From contig JABAQR010000033.1 of NCBI GenBank assembly GCA_019187485.1, positions 20,869 through 84,868 of the forward strand: 64,000 nt of DNA, in the 5' to 3' direction. The notes under the pieces are model-generated. The model was given only the letters and a program-made list of their open reading frames with translations, was not told the DNA's origin and did no database searches. Positions within the stretch are counted from its first letter, which is position 1; each line of letters begins with the position of its first letter. A program made the translations under genes and the position numbers. The stretch is from Lysobacterales bacterium. GTDB lineage: Bacteria; Pseudomonadota; Gammaproteobacteria; Xanthomonadales; SZUA-5. Positions 43,102 through 52,474 of the stretch are shown here, in pieces.

Positions 43102-44070
43102 ATGGACAGAAGAATGCTGCTGCCGATCATCGCCGCCTTCGCGACCATCTACTTGGTGTGGGGCACCACCTACCTGGGCCTTGCGGTCGTCCTGCGCACG
43201 CTGCCACCCTTCGCGAGCGGCGCGATCCGCTTCGCGCTGGCGGGCGCGATCCTGTACGCGCTGCTGCGTCTGCGCGGACCCGCGCCGCTACGCGGAGTGC
43301 CTTGGAAGCAGGCGATCCTCGCCGGCATCCTGCTCTCCGGCTTCGGCAACGGCCTGGTGATCTGGGGCCAGCAGACGGTGCCCTCGGGCATCGCCGCGCT
43401 GCTGGTGGCGGCGCTGCCGCTGTGGATCCTGTTCTTCGACACCGTGGGCTTTGCCCGCCGCCGGCCTGGGCTCAAGGACCTCGCCGGCAGTGCGATCGGC
43501 CTTTCCGGTGTGCTGCTGATCGTCTCGCAGACGCGCAGCTTCGACGGCAGCGGCACGCTGCTGCCGACGCTGTCGATCCTGTTCGCCACCTTCGCCTGGG
43601 CGATCGGCACCCTGGTGCAGCGCGCCGCAGTCCGGCCGGGCCAGGTCGGTGCCTTCGCCTGCGCGCAGATGCTGGCCGGCGCGGCCTGCCAGGCGCTGTG
43701 CGCGCTCGCCGCCGGCGAGTGGCCGCAGGTGCAGCTCGCCGATTTCACGCCAACCACGGTGTGGACGCTGCTGTACCTGGCGGTGTTCGGTTCGGTGATC
43801 GCCTTCAGCGCCTACCTGTGGCTGGTGACCCGGGTGTCGACGCCGGCGGTGGCCACCTACTCGCTGATCAATCCGGTGGTGGCGATGGTGCTCGGTTCGA
43901 TCGTGCTCGGTGAGCGCATCCCTGCGGCCGCGATCACCGCCAGCGCGCTGGTGCTGGTGGGCGTCGCGCTGGTGCTGTGGCCCGGGCACCGCGTGCGCAG
44001 CGACCTGCCGGCGATGGCGCCCGGCGCGGCCATCGCGCCCGACAAGCTGGCGATCGAGCACGCACGATGA
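43102..44070 (+). CDS. EamA-family (DMT) transporter
   Basis: 322 residues, ten membrane helices in two EamA repeats (VWGTTYLGLAVVLRTLPPFASGAIRF; IAFSAYLWLVTRVSTPAVATYSLINPVVAMVLG). Such proteins export amino acids or other metabolites. The GNAT gene overlaps its end as ATGA (44067), so the two are co-expressed; an acetylated metabolite exporter is conceivable but unproved. Confidence 0.9.
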   Translation: MDRRMLLPIIAAFATIYLVWGTTYLGLAVVLRTLPPFASGAIRFALAGAILYALLRLRGPAPLRGVPWKQAILAGILLSGFGNGLVIWGQQTVPSGIAALLVAALPLWILFFDTVGFARRRPGLKDLAGSAIGLSGVLLIVSQTRSFDGSGTLLPTLSILFATFAWAIGTLVQRAAVRPGQVGAFACAQMLAGAACQALCALAAGEWPQVQLADFTPTTVWTLLYLAVFGSVIAFSAYLWLVTRVSTPAVATYSLINPVVAMVLGSIVLGERIPAAAITASALVLVGVALVLWPGHRVRSDLPAMAPGAAIAPDKLAIEHAR

Positions 44071-44531
44071 GCGACGAACTGCGCATCGAGGACTGGCAGC
44101 CGCGCTGGGCCGCGGACTTCCTGGCGCTGAACCTGGAGTGGATCGAGCGCTGGTTCCGCGTCGAGGCGGCCGACCGCGCCACGCTCGAACATCCGCAGCA
44201 GCACATCCTCGCGCCCGGCGGCGCGATCCTGTTCGCGCTCGCCGGCGAGGACGTGCTCGGCTGCGTGGCGCTGAAGCCGGTGGCCGACGGCGTCCACGAA
44301 CTGACCAAGATGGCGGTGCGCGCCGATCGCCGCGGCGGCGGCATCGGCGCGGCGCTGATGCAGGCCGCGATCGCCCGCGCGCGTGCGCTCGGCCTGCGCG
44401 AGCTGCTGCTGGACACCCACTCCTCGCTGCAGCCGGCGATCGTGCTGTACCGGCGTTTCGGTTTCGTCGACGCGCCGCTGCGCTGCAGTCCCTACGCGCG
44501 TTCGGACGTCAGCATGCGCCTGCCGCTCTGA
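44067..44531 (+). CDS. GNAT-family N-acetyltransferase
   Basis: 154 residues. The acetyl-CoA binding A motif is KMAVRADRRGGGIGAALMQAAI (Q/RxxGxG/A type), followed by LLLDTHSSLQPAIVLYRRFGF. It overlaps the EamA transporter gene by four bases. Substrate unknown. Confidence 0.9.
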   Translation: MSDELRIEDWQPRWAADFLALNLEWIERWFRVEAADRATLEHPQQHILAPGGAILFALAGEDVLGCVALKPVADGVHELTKMAVRADRRGGGIGAALMQAAIARARALGLRELLLDTHSSLQPAIVLYRRFGFVDAPLRCSPYARSDVSMRLPL

Positions 44532-44633
44532 GCGGCGGCGTCAAGCCAGCCCCAACGGTGGGCGCGCGCCGGCTTTGCGCGGGCCGCGCCCGATGACAAA
44601 CTCGGCGCATCCTGCGGTCCCCGGATGTCCCCG

Positions 44634-47600
44634 ATGCGCCGATTGCTGCTCTGCTGTGTCCCGCTGTTGCTCGTCGGCTGCACCTCCGCGCCGCAGGACG
44701 AGCCGGCGCCGACACCGATCCGGGCACCCGGACCCAAGGTGCCGATCGGCGAGTTCCTGGCCACCACCTACACCTACCCGACCGGCCGTTTCGACCTGCG
44801 CTGGTGGCAGGCTGCGCGGCTGCAGGATGCGCGCGTCGCGGCGAGCGTGCCGCGCGGCACTCACCGCATCGAGAAGAGCACGCGGGCGCTCGATCCGACG
44901 CGCTTCACGCCCTTGGGTCCGCAGCCGATCCAGGACGGCATCGACCTGAACTCGGGTCGCGTCAACGACATCGTGGTCACACCGACGCCGCGCATCGCCG
45001 GCGATGCCAATTCCTTCGTCGCCTACGCCGCCACCGATGGCGGTGGCGTCTGGCGTTCGCGCAACTGCTGCTTCGCCGGCACCAGCTGGGAGCCGGTCAC
45101 CGACGATCCGGACATCGAGTCGATCGCGATCGGCGACCTCGAGATGGACCCGAACGACCCGAACGTGGTCTACGCCGGGACCGGCGACCTGCGCTTCGGC
45201 TCGTGGTCCTTCGGCTCGGCCGGCGTGCTGAAGACCAGCGATGGCGGCGACAGCTGGAGCGTGCTCGGGCGCGAGGTCTTCGTGCCGGAGCTGCCGGTGG
45301 CGCCAGGCACCTGGTCGCAGTACCAGTCGGTCGGCAAGGTGGTGGTCGACCCGAACCACTCCAGCCGCGTGGTGGTCGGCACCAAGACCGGCCTGTACCT
45401 GTCCTACAACGCCGGCGCCAGTTGGACCGGCCCCTGCCTGACCAACGCCTTCGGCCCCGGCAGCCAGGCCGCGGCGCGCCAGGACATCACCGGCCTGCTG
45501 GCCGTCAACCAGGGCGGCGGCACCCTGCTGTACGCCGCGGTCGGCACGCGCGGCGCCGCCACGCCGATCCAGCCAGACCTCGATCGCAACGGCGCCAACG
45601 GCGTCTATCGCGCGAACATGCCGGCGAGCGGCTGCCCGTCAGGCTGGCAATTGCTGTCGCGCGCCGACAACGGCTGGCCGGCCGGCCTCGGCAACGGCGC
45701 CGATTTCGGGCCGGTCGGGCGCATCGAGATCGCGGTCGCGCCGAGCCAGCCGGGCGTGCTCTACGCCAAGGCGATCCACCCGCAGAACTTCTCGATCATC
45801 GGCCTGTGGCGCAGCGCCGATGGCGGCAACCACTGGCAGGCGCGCGCCACGCCGGCCAACTTCAACGGCTGCGAGCCCGGCACCCAGAACTGGTACAACG
45901 CCGGCCTCACGGTGGCGCCCGACAACCCCGACAGCGTCTACCTCAGCGCCTGGTGGGTGTACCGCTCGGTCGACGGCGCAAGCAGTTTCGACAACCTCAA
46001 CTGCAACAGCGGCAGCGATGGCAATGTGCACATCGACCAGCACGCACGCACCTTCGTCGGCGGCGACCCGAACCGGCTGCTGATCGGCAACGACGGCGGC
46101 GTCTACTACAGCGCGAACGCGAGCTCGCCATCGCCGACCTTCATCCCGCTGAACTCGACCATCAACAGCATCGAGTTCTACTACGGCGACCTCGGCGCGA
46201 ACTTCGCCGACGCCAACTTGCGCGTCGCCATCGCCGGCGCCCAGGACAACGGCACCTCGGTGCTGCTGCAAAGCGGGACCGCGCAGCCCGACCCGTGGCT
46301 GCACGCCTACGGCGGCGACGGCATCGCCACCCGCATCGAGCCGGTGTTCGGCCAGCGCGTCTACCTGTCCAGCCAGCGCGGCAACATCGTCGCCAGCACC
46401 AATGGCGCGAACGCGCCCGAGGTCAACGCCGGCGGGCCCTGGGGTCCGGGCGAGACCGGCGTCGATCGCAAGAGTTTCCTGATGCCCTTCGATCTCTACA
46501 AGCACGGCAGCACCTCCGACCCCGACAGCGGCTGCTTCGGCGCGCAGGGCTGCACCCACCTGATCGCCGGCACCTACCGCGTCTACGAATCGGTCAACGG
46601 CGCCAGCGGCGGCAGCGCCGCGGCGCGCTGGGTGGCGATCAGCCCGGACCTGACCAAGAACAACCTCGTGGTCGGGAGCGACAACCGCTCGGTGATCCAG
46701 GCGATCCGCTTTTCGATCTCGACCCGTCGGGTGGCGATGGTCGGCACCCTGGACGGCAACGTCGCCTACGGTTTCGGCCTCGGTACCGGCAGTTCGAGCT
46801 GGGTCAACGTGACCGGCAACAACGCGGTGTTGCCGAACCGGCCGGTCCTCGGCGTCGCCACCGATCCGCTGACCCCGACGATCGGCTACGCGGCGGTCGC
46901 CGGCTTCGGCGCGAACACCCCGCAGACCCCCGGCCACGTCTACCAGATCCGCTGCAATACCGACTGCTCGAGCTTCACCTGGCGCGATGTCTCCGGCAAC
47001 CTGCCGGACGTGCCGGCGAACGCGGTGATGGTCAATCCGTGGATCCCGCAGCAGGTCTTTGTCGGCACCGACTGGGGCCTGTACTACACCGACAACGTCG
47101 AAGCGGCCGTGCCGGTGTGGAACCGCTTCGCGTCGCTGCCGCGGGCGATGGTCTGGGACCTCGCGATCGACCGCGGCTTCACCACCCTCGGCGTCTACAC
47201 GCGCGGGCGCGGCGCCTGGGTCTGGCCGCTGCCGCGGGTGCTGGCCCCCAGCGGTCCACTCGACGAGCCAGGCCTGACCCGGTTCCCGCTGCCGGCACCG
47301 AACCCGCCCAACGCCTCCTGCCCGGCCGGTTTCTTCATCGCCAGCGCCGAGGACGGTCCCGGCGCCGGCCTGACCCCCGGCGTCTTCGGCATGGAACTGC
47401 TGCTCGACGATCCCGGCACGCGCCGGCTCGAAGGCGGCCTCAACTTCGGCGGCCTCGTCGATGCCGGCCAGCCCGGCTTCGCCGGTTTCAACTTCGCCAA
47501 TCCGGCGAACGAGAACCAGCGCCTGAACCTGCGCGTGACCGGCAGCCCGGCGAGCTCCAGCAGCGGCAGCCTGGCGGTGGCCATCCGCATCGAGCGCCGG

Positions 47601-48011
47601 CCGGACGCGAACACCAGCGTGACCGTGTTCGAGGCCAGCACCAACCTGACGCTGGCGAGCGCCTACGTCAACAGCGTGAACCTGCCGCCGGGCTTCTACG
47701 CGGTCTCCGTGACGCCAACCGCCGGCGTGGCCGGCGGCGCGGCCGACGGCCAGTTCTTCTTCGAGCTGACCACCAGCTTCGTGGACCGTCCCGGCGGCGG
47801 CTTCCAGGGCGGCGCGGTGGTCGGCGGCTACCACGCCGCGCACCCGTTTGGAGGCGTGTCCGGCTTCGCCGCCTTTTGCCTGGGCAGCGCGCACAGCACC
47901 AGCATCCGCGTGCTCAGCCGGCCGAGCTACGGCGCCAGCGGCGCGCAGGACCTGAAGCTGAAACTGCGCGACGCGCAGCAGCGCGAGCTGGCGGTGGTGC
48001 CGGCGGGTTGA
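44634..48011 (+). CDS. Large lipoprotein beta-propeller with shared C-terminal module
   Basis: 1125 residues from the ATG at 44634 (44625 is also possible). Signal peptide with lipobox LLVGC. Residues about 100-870 are VPS10/BNR-like propeller repeats (AATDGGGVWRSRN, SDGGDSWSVLG, SADGGNHWQARA, GNDGGVYYSAN, TDWGLYYTDN). Residues about 875-1125 are a beta-rich module opening with RFPLPAPNPPNASCPAGFF and closing with LKLKLRDAQQRELAVVPAG. That module is repeated, almost base for base, in the next gene. Probably surface-exposed or extracellular. Function unknown. Confidence 0.85.
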   Translation: MRRLLLCCVPLLLVGCTSAPQDEPAPTPIRAPGPKVPIGEFLATTYTYPTGRFDLRWWQAARLQDARVAASVPRGTHRIEKSTRALDPTRFTPLGPQPIQDGIDLNSGRVNDIVVTPTPRIAGDANSFVAYAATDGGGVWRSRNCCFAGTSWEPVTDDPDIESIAIGDLEMDPNDPNVVYAGTGDLRFGSWSFGSAGVLKTSDGGDSWSVLGREVFVPELPVAPGTWSQYQSVGKVVVDPNHSSRVVVGTKTGLYLSYNAGASWTGPCLTNAFGPGSQAAARQDITGLLAVNQGGGTLLYAAVGTRGAATPIQPDLDRNGANGVYRANMPASGCPSGWQLLSRADNGWPAGLGNGADFGPVGRIEIAVAPSQPGVLYAKAIHPQNFSIIGLWRSADGGNHWQARATPANFNGCEPGTQNWYNAGLTVAPDNPDSVYLSAWWVYRSVDGASSFDNLNCNSGSDGNVHIDQHARTFVGGDPNRLLIGNDGGVYYSANASSPSPTFIPLNSTINSIEFYYGDLGANFADANLRVAIAGAQDNGTSVLLQSGTAQPDPWLHAYGGDGIATRIEPVFGQRVYLSSQRGNIVASTNGANAPEVNAGGPWGPGETGVDRKSFLMPFDLYKHGSTSDPDSGCFGAQGCTHLIAGTYRVYESVNGASGGSAAARWVAISPDLTKNNLVVGSDNRSVIQAIRFSISTRRVAMVGTLDGNVAYGFGLGTGSSSWVNVTGNNAVLPNRPVLGVATDPLTPTIGYAAVAGFGANTPQTPGHVYQIRCNTDCSSFTWRDVSGNLPDVPANAVMVNPWIPQQVFVGTDWGLYYTDNVEAAVPVWNRFASLPRAMVWDLAIDRGFTTLGVYTRGRGAWVWPLPRVLAPSGPLDEPGLTRFPLPAPNPPNASCPAGFFIASAEDGPGAGLTPGVFGMELLLDDPGTRRLEGGLNFGGLVDAGQPGFAGFNFANPANENQRLNLRVTGSPASSSSGSLAVAIRIERRPDANTSVTVFEASTNLTLASAYVNSVNLPPGFYAVSVTPTAGVAGGAADGQFFFELTTSFVDRPGGGFQGGAVVGGYHAAHPFGGVSGFAAFCLGSAHSTSIRVLSRPSYGASGAQDLKLKLRDAQQRELAVVPAG
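47283..48011 (+). repeat. Direct repeat copy 1 (C-terminal module)
   Basis: 729 bases identical to 51569-52297 except for G47945 against C52231, a silent GCG/GCC alanine change. Upstream of 47283 the two genes diverge at once. It ends exactly at the stop codon. Confidence 0.97.
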
Positions 48012-48013
48012 GC

Positions 48014-48057
48014 GACAGCGGTCGCCGGGGCGGCGTCTCTCCCGCGCCGCCGCTGTC
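48014..48057 (+). terminator. Possible terminator hairpin
   Basis: GACAGCGG at 48014-48021 pairs with CCGCTGTC at 48050-48057, with inner GGCGGCG/CGCCGCC pairing, directly after the stop of the lipoprotein gene. No T-run follows, so intrinsic termination is uncertain. Confidence 0.4.
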
Positions 48058-48109
48058 ATCGCGATGGCGTACACTGGCATGGCCCCGTACGAGTTCCTCG
48101 GGAGGCGCC

Positions 48110-51100
48110 ATGGGCGGCTGGGTGCGGATAGCCTGCGGGCTTTGGCTGGTGGTCGCCACATTCGTGGCGGGGGCGAAGGGGATTCCGCCGACCGCTGCAC
48201 CCGGCGCGGAGGCGCGCGCGTGGCTGGCCGAGCGTGCGCCACGGACCAAGCTTTTCGGCGCACCGGGCGGTTGCAACGGCTTCATCTACGCGATGGCGGC
48301 CACGCCCTCGGGACTGCTCTACCTCGGCGGCGATTTTTCGGCCTGCGAAGACGTGCTCGCAGCCAACGTGGCCGCCTACGATCCGCGCACGCGGCGCTTC
48401 TACGCGCTCGGCTCCGGCACCGCCAATGGCGTCAACGCCGGCTCCTTCGGCGGCGTCTACGCGCTCGCGCTGCACGGCGGCGAGCTGATCGTCGGCGGCA
48501 GCTTCAGCGAGGCCGGTGGGCAGGCGGTGCGCAGTCTGGCACGCTGGAACGGCAGCGCCTGGAGCGGTGTCGGCAGCGGTGCCGAGGAGGGCGTGCGCGG
48601 CGCCGTGCTGACGCTGGCGTCGGCGGGTACCGACCTCTACGTCGGCGGCAATTTCGATCAGGCCGGCAGCCAGCAGGCGAACCACGTCGCGCGTTGGGAC
48701 GGCGGCGGCTGGCACGCCCTCGGTGCCGGCGTTTCCGGGCCGCCGGATGCCTCGGTATGGGCGATCCGCGCGACCCCGGACGGACTCTACGTCGGAGGCA
48801 ACTTCAATCGGGCAGGAGGGGCCGAAGCGAACCATGTCGCGCGCTGGAACGGCAGCAACTGGTTCTCGCTGGCCGGCGGAACCGACGACCGCGTGTACGC
48901 GCTGGCGATGATCGGCAGCGAGCTCTACGCCGGCGGCGTGTTCCGGCGCGCCGGTGGCGCGCCTGCGGACGGCCTTGCGCGCTGGAACGGCAGCGCCTGG
49001 AGTACGCTCGGCAGCGCCGCGGCCAATGGCGTCGATGGTGGCGTGCTGAACCTGCTCGCCGCCGGTTCCGGTCTTTATCTGAGCGGCTTTTTCGTGCGCG
49101 CCGGCGACCAGCAGGCCTCGCAGGTGGCGCGCTGGGACGGCAGTCGCTTCCACGCGCTCGGCAGTCCCGGCCTCGAGGGCACCAACAACACCGTCTGGGC
49201 GCTCGCGCTGATCGGCGACGAGCTTCACGCCGGCGGCGAATTCGACGTCGCCGGTGGCCAGCCGGCGAGTTTCGTCGCCAGCTTCACGAACGGCGCCTGG
49301 CGCGCCCCCGGCAGTGGTGTCGGCAATGGCGTCAACAACGTCGTCAACGCGCTCGCGGTGCGTGCGGACGGACTCTACGTCGGCGGCGCCTTCACCCAGG
49401 CCGCCGGCGCCTCCGCCAACCGTGTCGCACGCTGGAACGGCAGCGCCTGGAGCACCCTCGGCCAAGGCGAACAGAACGGCGCGGACGCGCGCGTGTTCGC
49501 GCTTGCCAACCTCGGTCCCGATCTCTACGTCGGCGGCTACTTCGGGAATGTCGGCGGCCAGCCGGCCAGCCAGATCGCGCGCTGGGACGGCAGCAACTGG
49601 TCGGCGCTCGGCAGCGGCCTCGGTGGACCCTTCCCAAGTGTGCTCGCACTGGCCGCGGTCGGCGACGATCTCTACGCCGGCGGCGAGTTCGTGACCGCCG
49701 GCGGTGTCAGCGCGAACAAGATCGCGCGCTGGAACGGCAGTGCCTGGAGCGCGCTCGGCAGCGGTCTCGGCGACGGCGATTTCATCGGCGTGTACGCGCT
49801 CGCCGCGCTCGGAAGCGATCTCTACGCCGGCGGCAATTTCACAGTCGCCGGTGGCCAGCCGGCGAACGGCATCGCGCGCTGGAACGGCAGTGCCTGGAGC
49901 AGCCTCGGCAGCGGTGCAGGCAACGGCGTCACCGGCTCGGTCAACGCGCTCGCGGTGCTCGCCGGAGAGCTCTACGTCGGCGGCGATTTCAGCGAGGCCG
50001 GCGGCCTGCCGGCCTTCGGCATCGCGCGCTGGGACGGCAGCGCCTGGTCCGCGCTCGGCACGCCGACGGACAACGGCCTCAATGGCTCGGTGCGCGCGCT
50101 CGCGGTCTCCGGCAGCGATCTCTACGTGGGCGGCGATTTCGGCCGCGCCGGCGGCCAGCCGGCGAATGGCCTGGCGCGCTGGGACGGCACGCGCTGGCAC
50201 GGGCTGGCGGTCGACGCGCCGCCGCAGGTGGTGTACGCGCTGGCGGTGGACGCGGGCTCGCTGTATGCCGGCGGCGCCGGCTTGACGCAGACGCCGCTGC
50301 CGGATTTGCAGAGCGTGACCGGCGACGGCGCCAGCGCCAATGGCGCCAGCGGCGGCAGCGCGATCGCGCGCGCCGGCGGCCGCATCGCCTTCGCCTCGGA
50401 GGCCAGCAACCTCGTCGCCGGCGATGCCAACGGACGCAGCGATGTCTACGTGCGCGATCCCGTGACCGCCATGATCGACCGTGCGAGCGCCGCCGCCGAG
50501 GCGATCAACGGCGGCGTCGCCGAATCCTTCTCCGAGCCGGCGCTGTCGGCGGACGGTGCGCGCGTGGCCTTCGCCGGTTCCTCGGGGCAGGTGTACGTGG
50601 TGATCGCCGGCCAAGGCCGGGTGCTGAGCCGCAGCGCTGCCGGCGTGCCCGGCAATGCGCCCTCGGGCAATGTGCGCCTGCCTGGCAACGGCAGCCTGGC
50701 GGTCTTCGATTCGCAGGCCAGCAACCTGCTGACGGACGCCGATCCCAACGGCGTCTCCGACATCTACACGACCGATCTCGCATCCGGCGCGGTATCGCTG
50801 GTCACGCGCGCGCTCGACGGCGGTCCGGCCAACGGCGCGTCGAGCGCGCCCTGGGCCAGCGACGACGGCCAGGTGATCGCCTTCTCGACGCTCGCGACCA
50901 ACCTCGTGGCGGGGGTCGCCCCGAACAAGGGCAGCGTGGTCCGCCAGGCCACCGTGATGCGCGGCGGCGGCTTCGGCCAGACCCGTTTCTACGTGTCCCG
51001 CAATCCCGGCAGCGGCGCGCTCGGCAACGGCGACTCGACCAACGTGCGGCTGACGCCGGACGGCCGCTACGGGGTGTTCGAATCGCTCGCGAGCAACCTC

Positions 51101-52297
51101 GTCGACGGCGACAGCAACGGGGTCGCCGACATCTTCCGCTTCGAGCTCAACGAGGCGCGCACGGCGCTGGTGCGGCTGGAGCGGGTGTCGACCTCGCGCT
51201 ACGGCTTCCAGGCGAACGGCGCCAGCCGCAACCCGAGCCTGTGCGACGACGGCCAGTTCGTGGGCTTCGAGAGCGAGGCCAGCAACCTGATCGAACTCGA
51301 CCGCAACGGCAACACCGACATTCTCGTGAAATGGATGCAGACCGGCGAACTGGTGCGGCTGTCCCGCACGGTCGACGGCAACCAGCCGAATGGCGCGAGC
51401 ACGCGACCGGCGCTGGCCGGCGACTGCTCGATGATCGCCTTCGCCTCGGCGGCGACGAACTTCAGCGCGAACGATGGCAACGGCGCACCGGACGTGTACC
51501 GCGTGACCCTGCGCGAGCGCGCGCCGGCGCTGGTGACCGGGCCGCAGGACGAGCCCGGCCTGTCGCGCTTCCCGCTGCCGGCACCGAACCCGCCCAACGC
51601 CTCCTGCCCGGCCGGTTTCTTCATCGCCAGCGCCGAGGACGGTCCCGGCGCCGGCCTGACCCCCGGCGTCTTCGGCATGGAACTGCTGCTCGACGATCCC
51701 GGCACGCGCCGGCTCGAAGGCGGCCTCAACTTCGGCGGCCTCGTCGATGCCGGCCAGCCCGGCTTCGCCGGTTTCAACTTCGCCAATCCGGCGAACGAGA
51801 ACCAGCGCCTGAACCTGCGCGTGACCGGCAGCCCGGCGAGCTCCAGCAGCGGCAGCCTGGCGGTGGCCATCCGCATCGAGCGCCGGCCGGACGCGAACAC
51901 CAGCGTGACCGTGTTCGAGGCCAGCACCAACCTGACGCTGGCGAGCGCCTACGTCAACAGCGTGAACCTGCCGCCGGGCTTCTACGCGGTCTCCGTGACG
52001 CCAACCGCCGGCGTGGCCGGCGGCGCGGCCGACGGCCAGTTCTTCTTCGAGCTGACCACCAGCTTCGTGGACCGTCCCGGCGGCGGCTTCCAGGGCGGCG
52101 CGGTGGTCGGCGGCTACCACGCCGCGCACCCGTTTGGAGGCGTGTCCGGCTTCGCCGCCTTTTGCCTGGGCAGCGCGCACAGCACCAGCATCCGCGTGCT
52201 CAGCCGGCCGAGCTACGGCGCCAGCGGCGCCCAGGACCTGAAGCTGAAACTGCGCGACGCGCAGCAGCGCGAGCTGGCGGTGGTGCCGGCGGGTTGA
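48110..52297 (+). CDS. Giant secreted repeat protein: 13 x 57-aa repeats, TolB-like propeller, shared C-terminal module
   Basis: 1395 residues. GGAGG at 48101-48105 fixes the start. A signal peptide (CGLWLVVATFVAGAKG) is followed by 13 full copies and one partial copy of a 57-residue unit around LYVGGxFxxAGG..ANxIARWNGSAWSALGSG. Then come six TolB/PD40-like blades (FASEASNLVAGDANGRSDVY and five variants) and the same 240-residue C-terminal module as the upstream lipoprotein. Two conserved cysteines in the module could pair. Likely extracellular. The repeat resembles kelch or delta-60-like propeller units; no enzyme motif is seen. Confidence 0.87.
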   Translation: MGGWVRIACGLWLVVATFVAGAKGIPPTAAPGAEARAWLAERAPRTKLFGAPGGCNGFIYAMAATPSGLLYLGGDFSACEDVLAANVAAYDPRTRRFYALGSGTANGVNAGSFGGVYALALHGGELIVGGSFSEAGGQAVRSLARWNGSAWSGVGSGAEEGVRGAVLTLASAGTDLYVGGNFDQAGSQQANHVARWDGGGWHALGAGVSGPPDASVWAIRATPDGLYVGGNFNRAGGAEANHVARWNGSNWFSLAGGTDDRVYALAMIGSELYAGGVFRRAGGAPADGLARWNGSAWSTLGSAAANGVDGGVLNLLAAGSGLYLSGFFVRAGDQQASQVARWDGSRFHALGSPGLEGTNNTVWALALIGDELHAGGEFDVAGGQPASFVASFTNGAWRAPGSGVGNGVNNVVNALAVRADGLYVGGAFTQAAGASANRVARWNGSAWSTLGQGEQNGADARVFALANLGPDLYVGGYFGNVGGQPASQIARWDGSNWSALGSGLGGPFPSVLALAAVGDDLYAGGEFVTAGGVSANKIARWNGSAWSALGSGLGDGDFIGVYALAALGSDLYAGGNFTVAGGQPANGIARWNGSAWSSLGSGAGNGVTGSVNALAVLAGELYVGGDFSEAGGLPAFGIARWDGSAWSALGTPTDNGLNGSVRALAVSGSDLYVGGDFGRAGGQPANGLARWDGTRWHGLAVDAPPQVVYALAVDAGSLYAGGAGLTQTPLPDLQSVTGDGASANGASGGSAIARAGGRIAFASEASNLVAGDANGRSDVYVRDPVTAMIDRASAAAEAINGGVAESFSEPALSADGARVAFAGSSGQVYVVIAGQGRVLSRSAAGVPGNAPSGNVRLPGNGSLAVFDSQASNLLTDADPNGVSDIYTTDLASGAVSLVTRALDGGPANGASSAPWASDDGQVIAFSTLATNLVAGVAPNKGSVVRQATVMRGGGFGQTRFYVSRNPGSGALGNGDSTNVRLTPDGRYGVFESLASNLVDGDSNGVADIFRFELNEARTALVRLERVSTSRYGFQANGASRNPSLCDDGQFVGFESEASNLIELDRNGNTDILVKWMQTGELVRLSRTVDGNQPNGASTRPALAGDCSMIAFASAATNFSANDGNGAPDVYRVTLRERAPALVTGPQDEPGLSRFPLPAPNPPNASCPAGFFIASAEDGPGAGLTPGVFGMELLLDDPGTRRLEGGLNFGGLVDAGQPGFAGFNFANPANENQRLNLRVTGSPASSSSGSLAVAIRIERRPDANTSVTVFEASTNLTLASAYVNSVNLPPGFYAVSVTPTAGVAGGAADGQFFFELTTSFVDRPGGGFQGGAVVGGYHAAHPFGGVSGFAAFCLGSAHSTSIRVLSRPSYGASGAQDLKLKLRDAQQRELAVVPAG
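51569..52297 (+). repeat. Direct repeat copy 2 (C-terminal module)
   Basis: Second copy of the 729-base block, 4286 bases downstream of the first, with one silent substitution. Both copies are in frame and end at the stop codon. Confidence 0.97.
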
Positions 52298-52385
52298 AAG
52301 GCGTGCGTCGGCCACGCGCGCCCATCCCGGGGGAAGGTCTCTGCGACGACCACGCGTGTACAGCCGCATTCGTTTGAACGTCTTT

Positions 52386-52400
52386 TGGTGCATTGCACCA
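52386..52400. promoter_or_regulatory. Palindrome in the ppc promoter region
   Basis: TGGTGCATTGCACCA is a perfect 15-base palindrome 75 bases upstream of the ppc start. A -10-like TACACT follows at 52418-52423, so an operator overlapping the -35 region is plausible. Regulator unknown. Confidence 0.4.
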
Positions 52401-52474
52401 TCGAGCCCATCCTCCCGTACACTGCGACGAACAGGGCGCGGCATTCAGCGGCGCCACAGCCGCGAGTGCAACGC

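Noticed and set aside
48400..50300. Regularly spaced repeats that could suggest a CRISPR-like array
   Set aside because: The unit is about 170 bases, in frame and clearly encodes a protein repeat.
48056..52444. Very long open frame on the minus strand (about 1460 codons) opposite the giant repeat protein
   Set aside because: It mirrors the codon periodicity of the real plus-strand gene in GC-rich DNA, lacks a ribosome site and domains, and is rich in Arg/His/Gln-type shadow composition.
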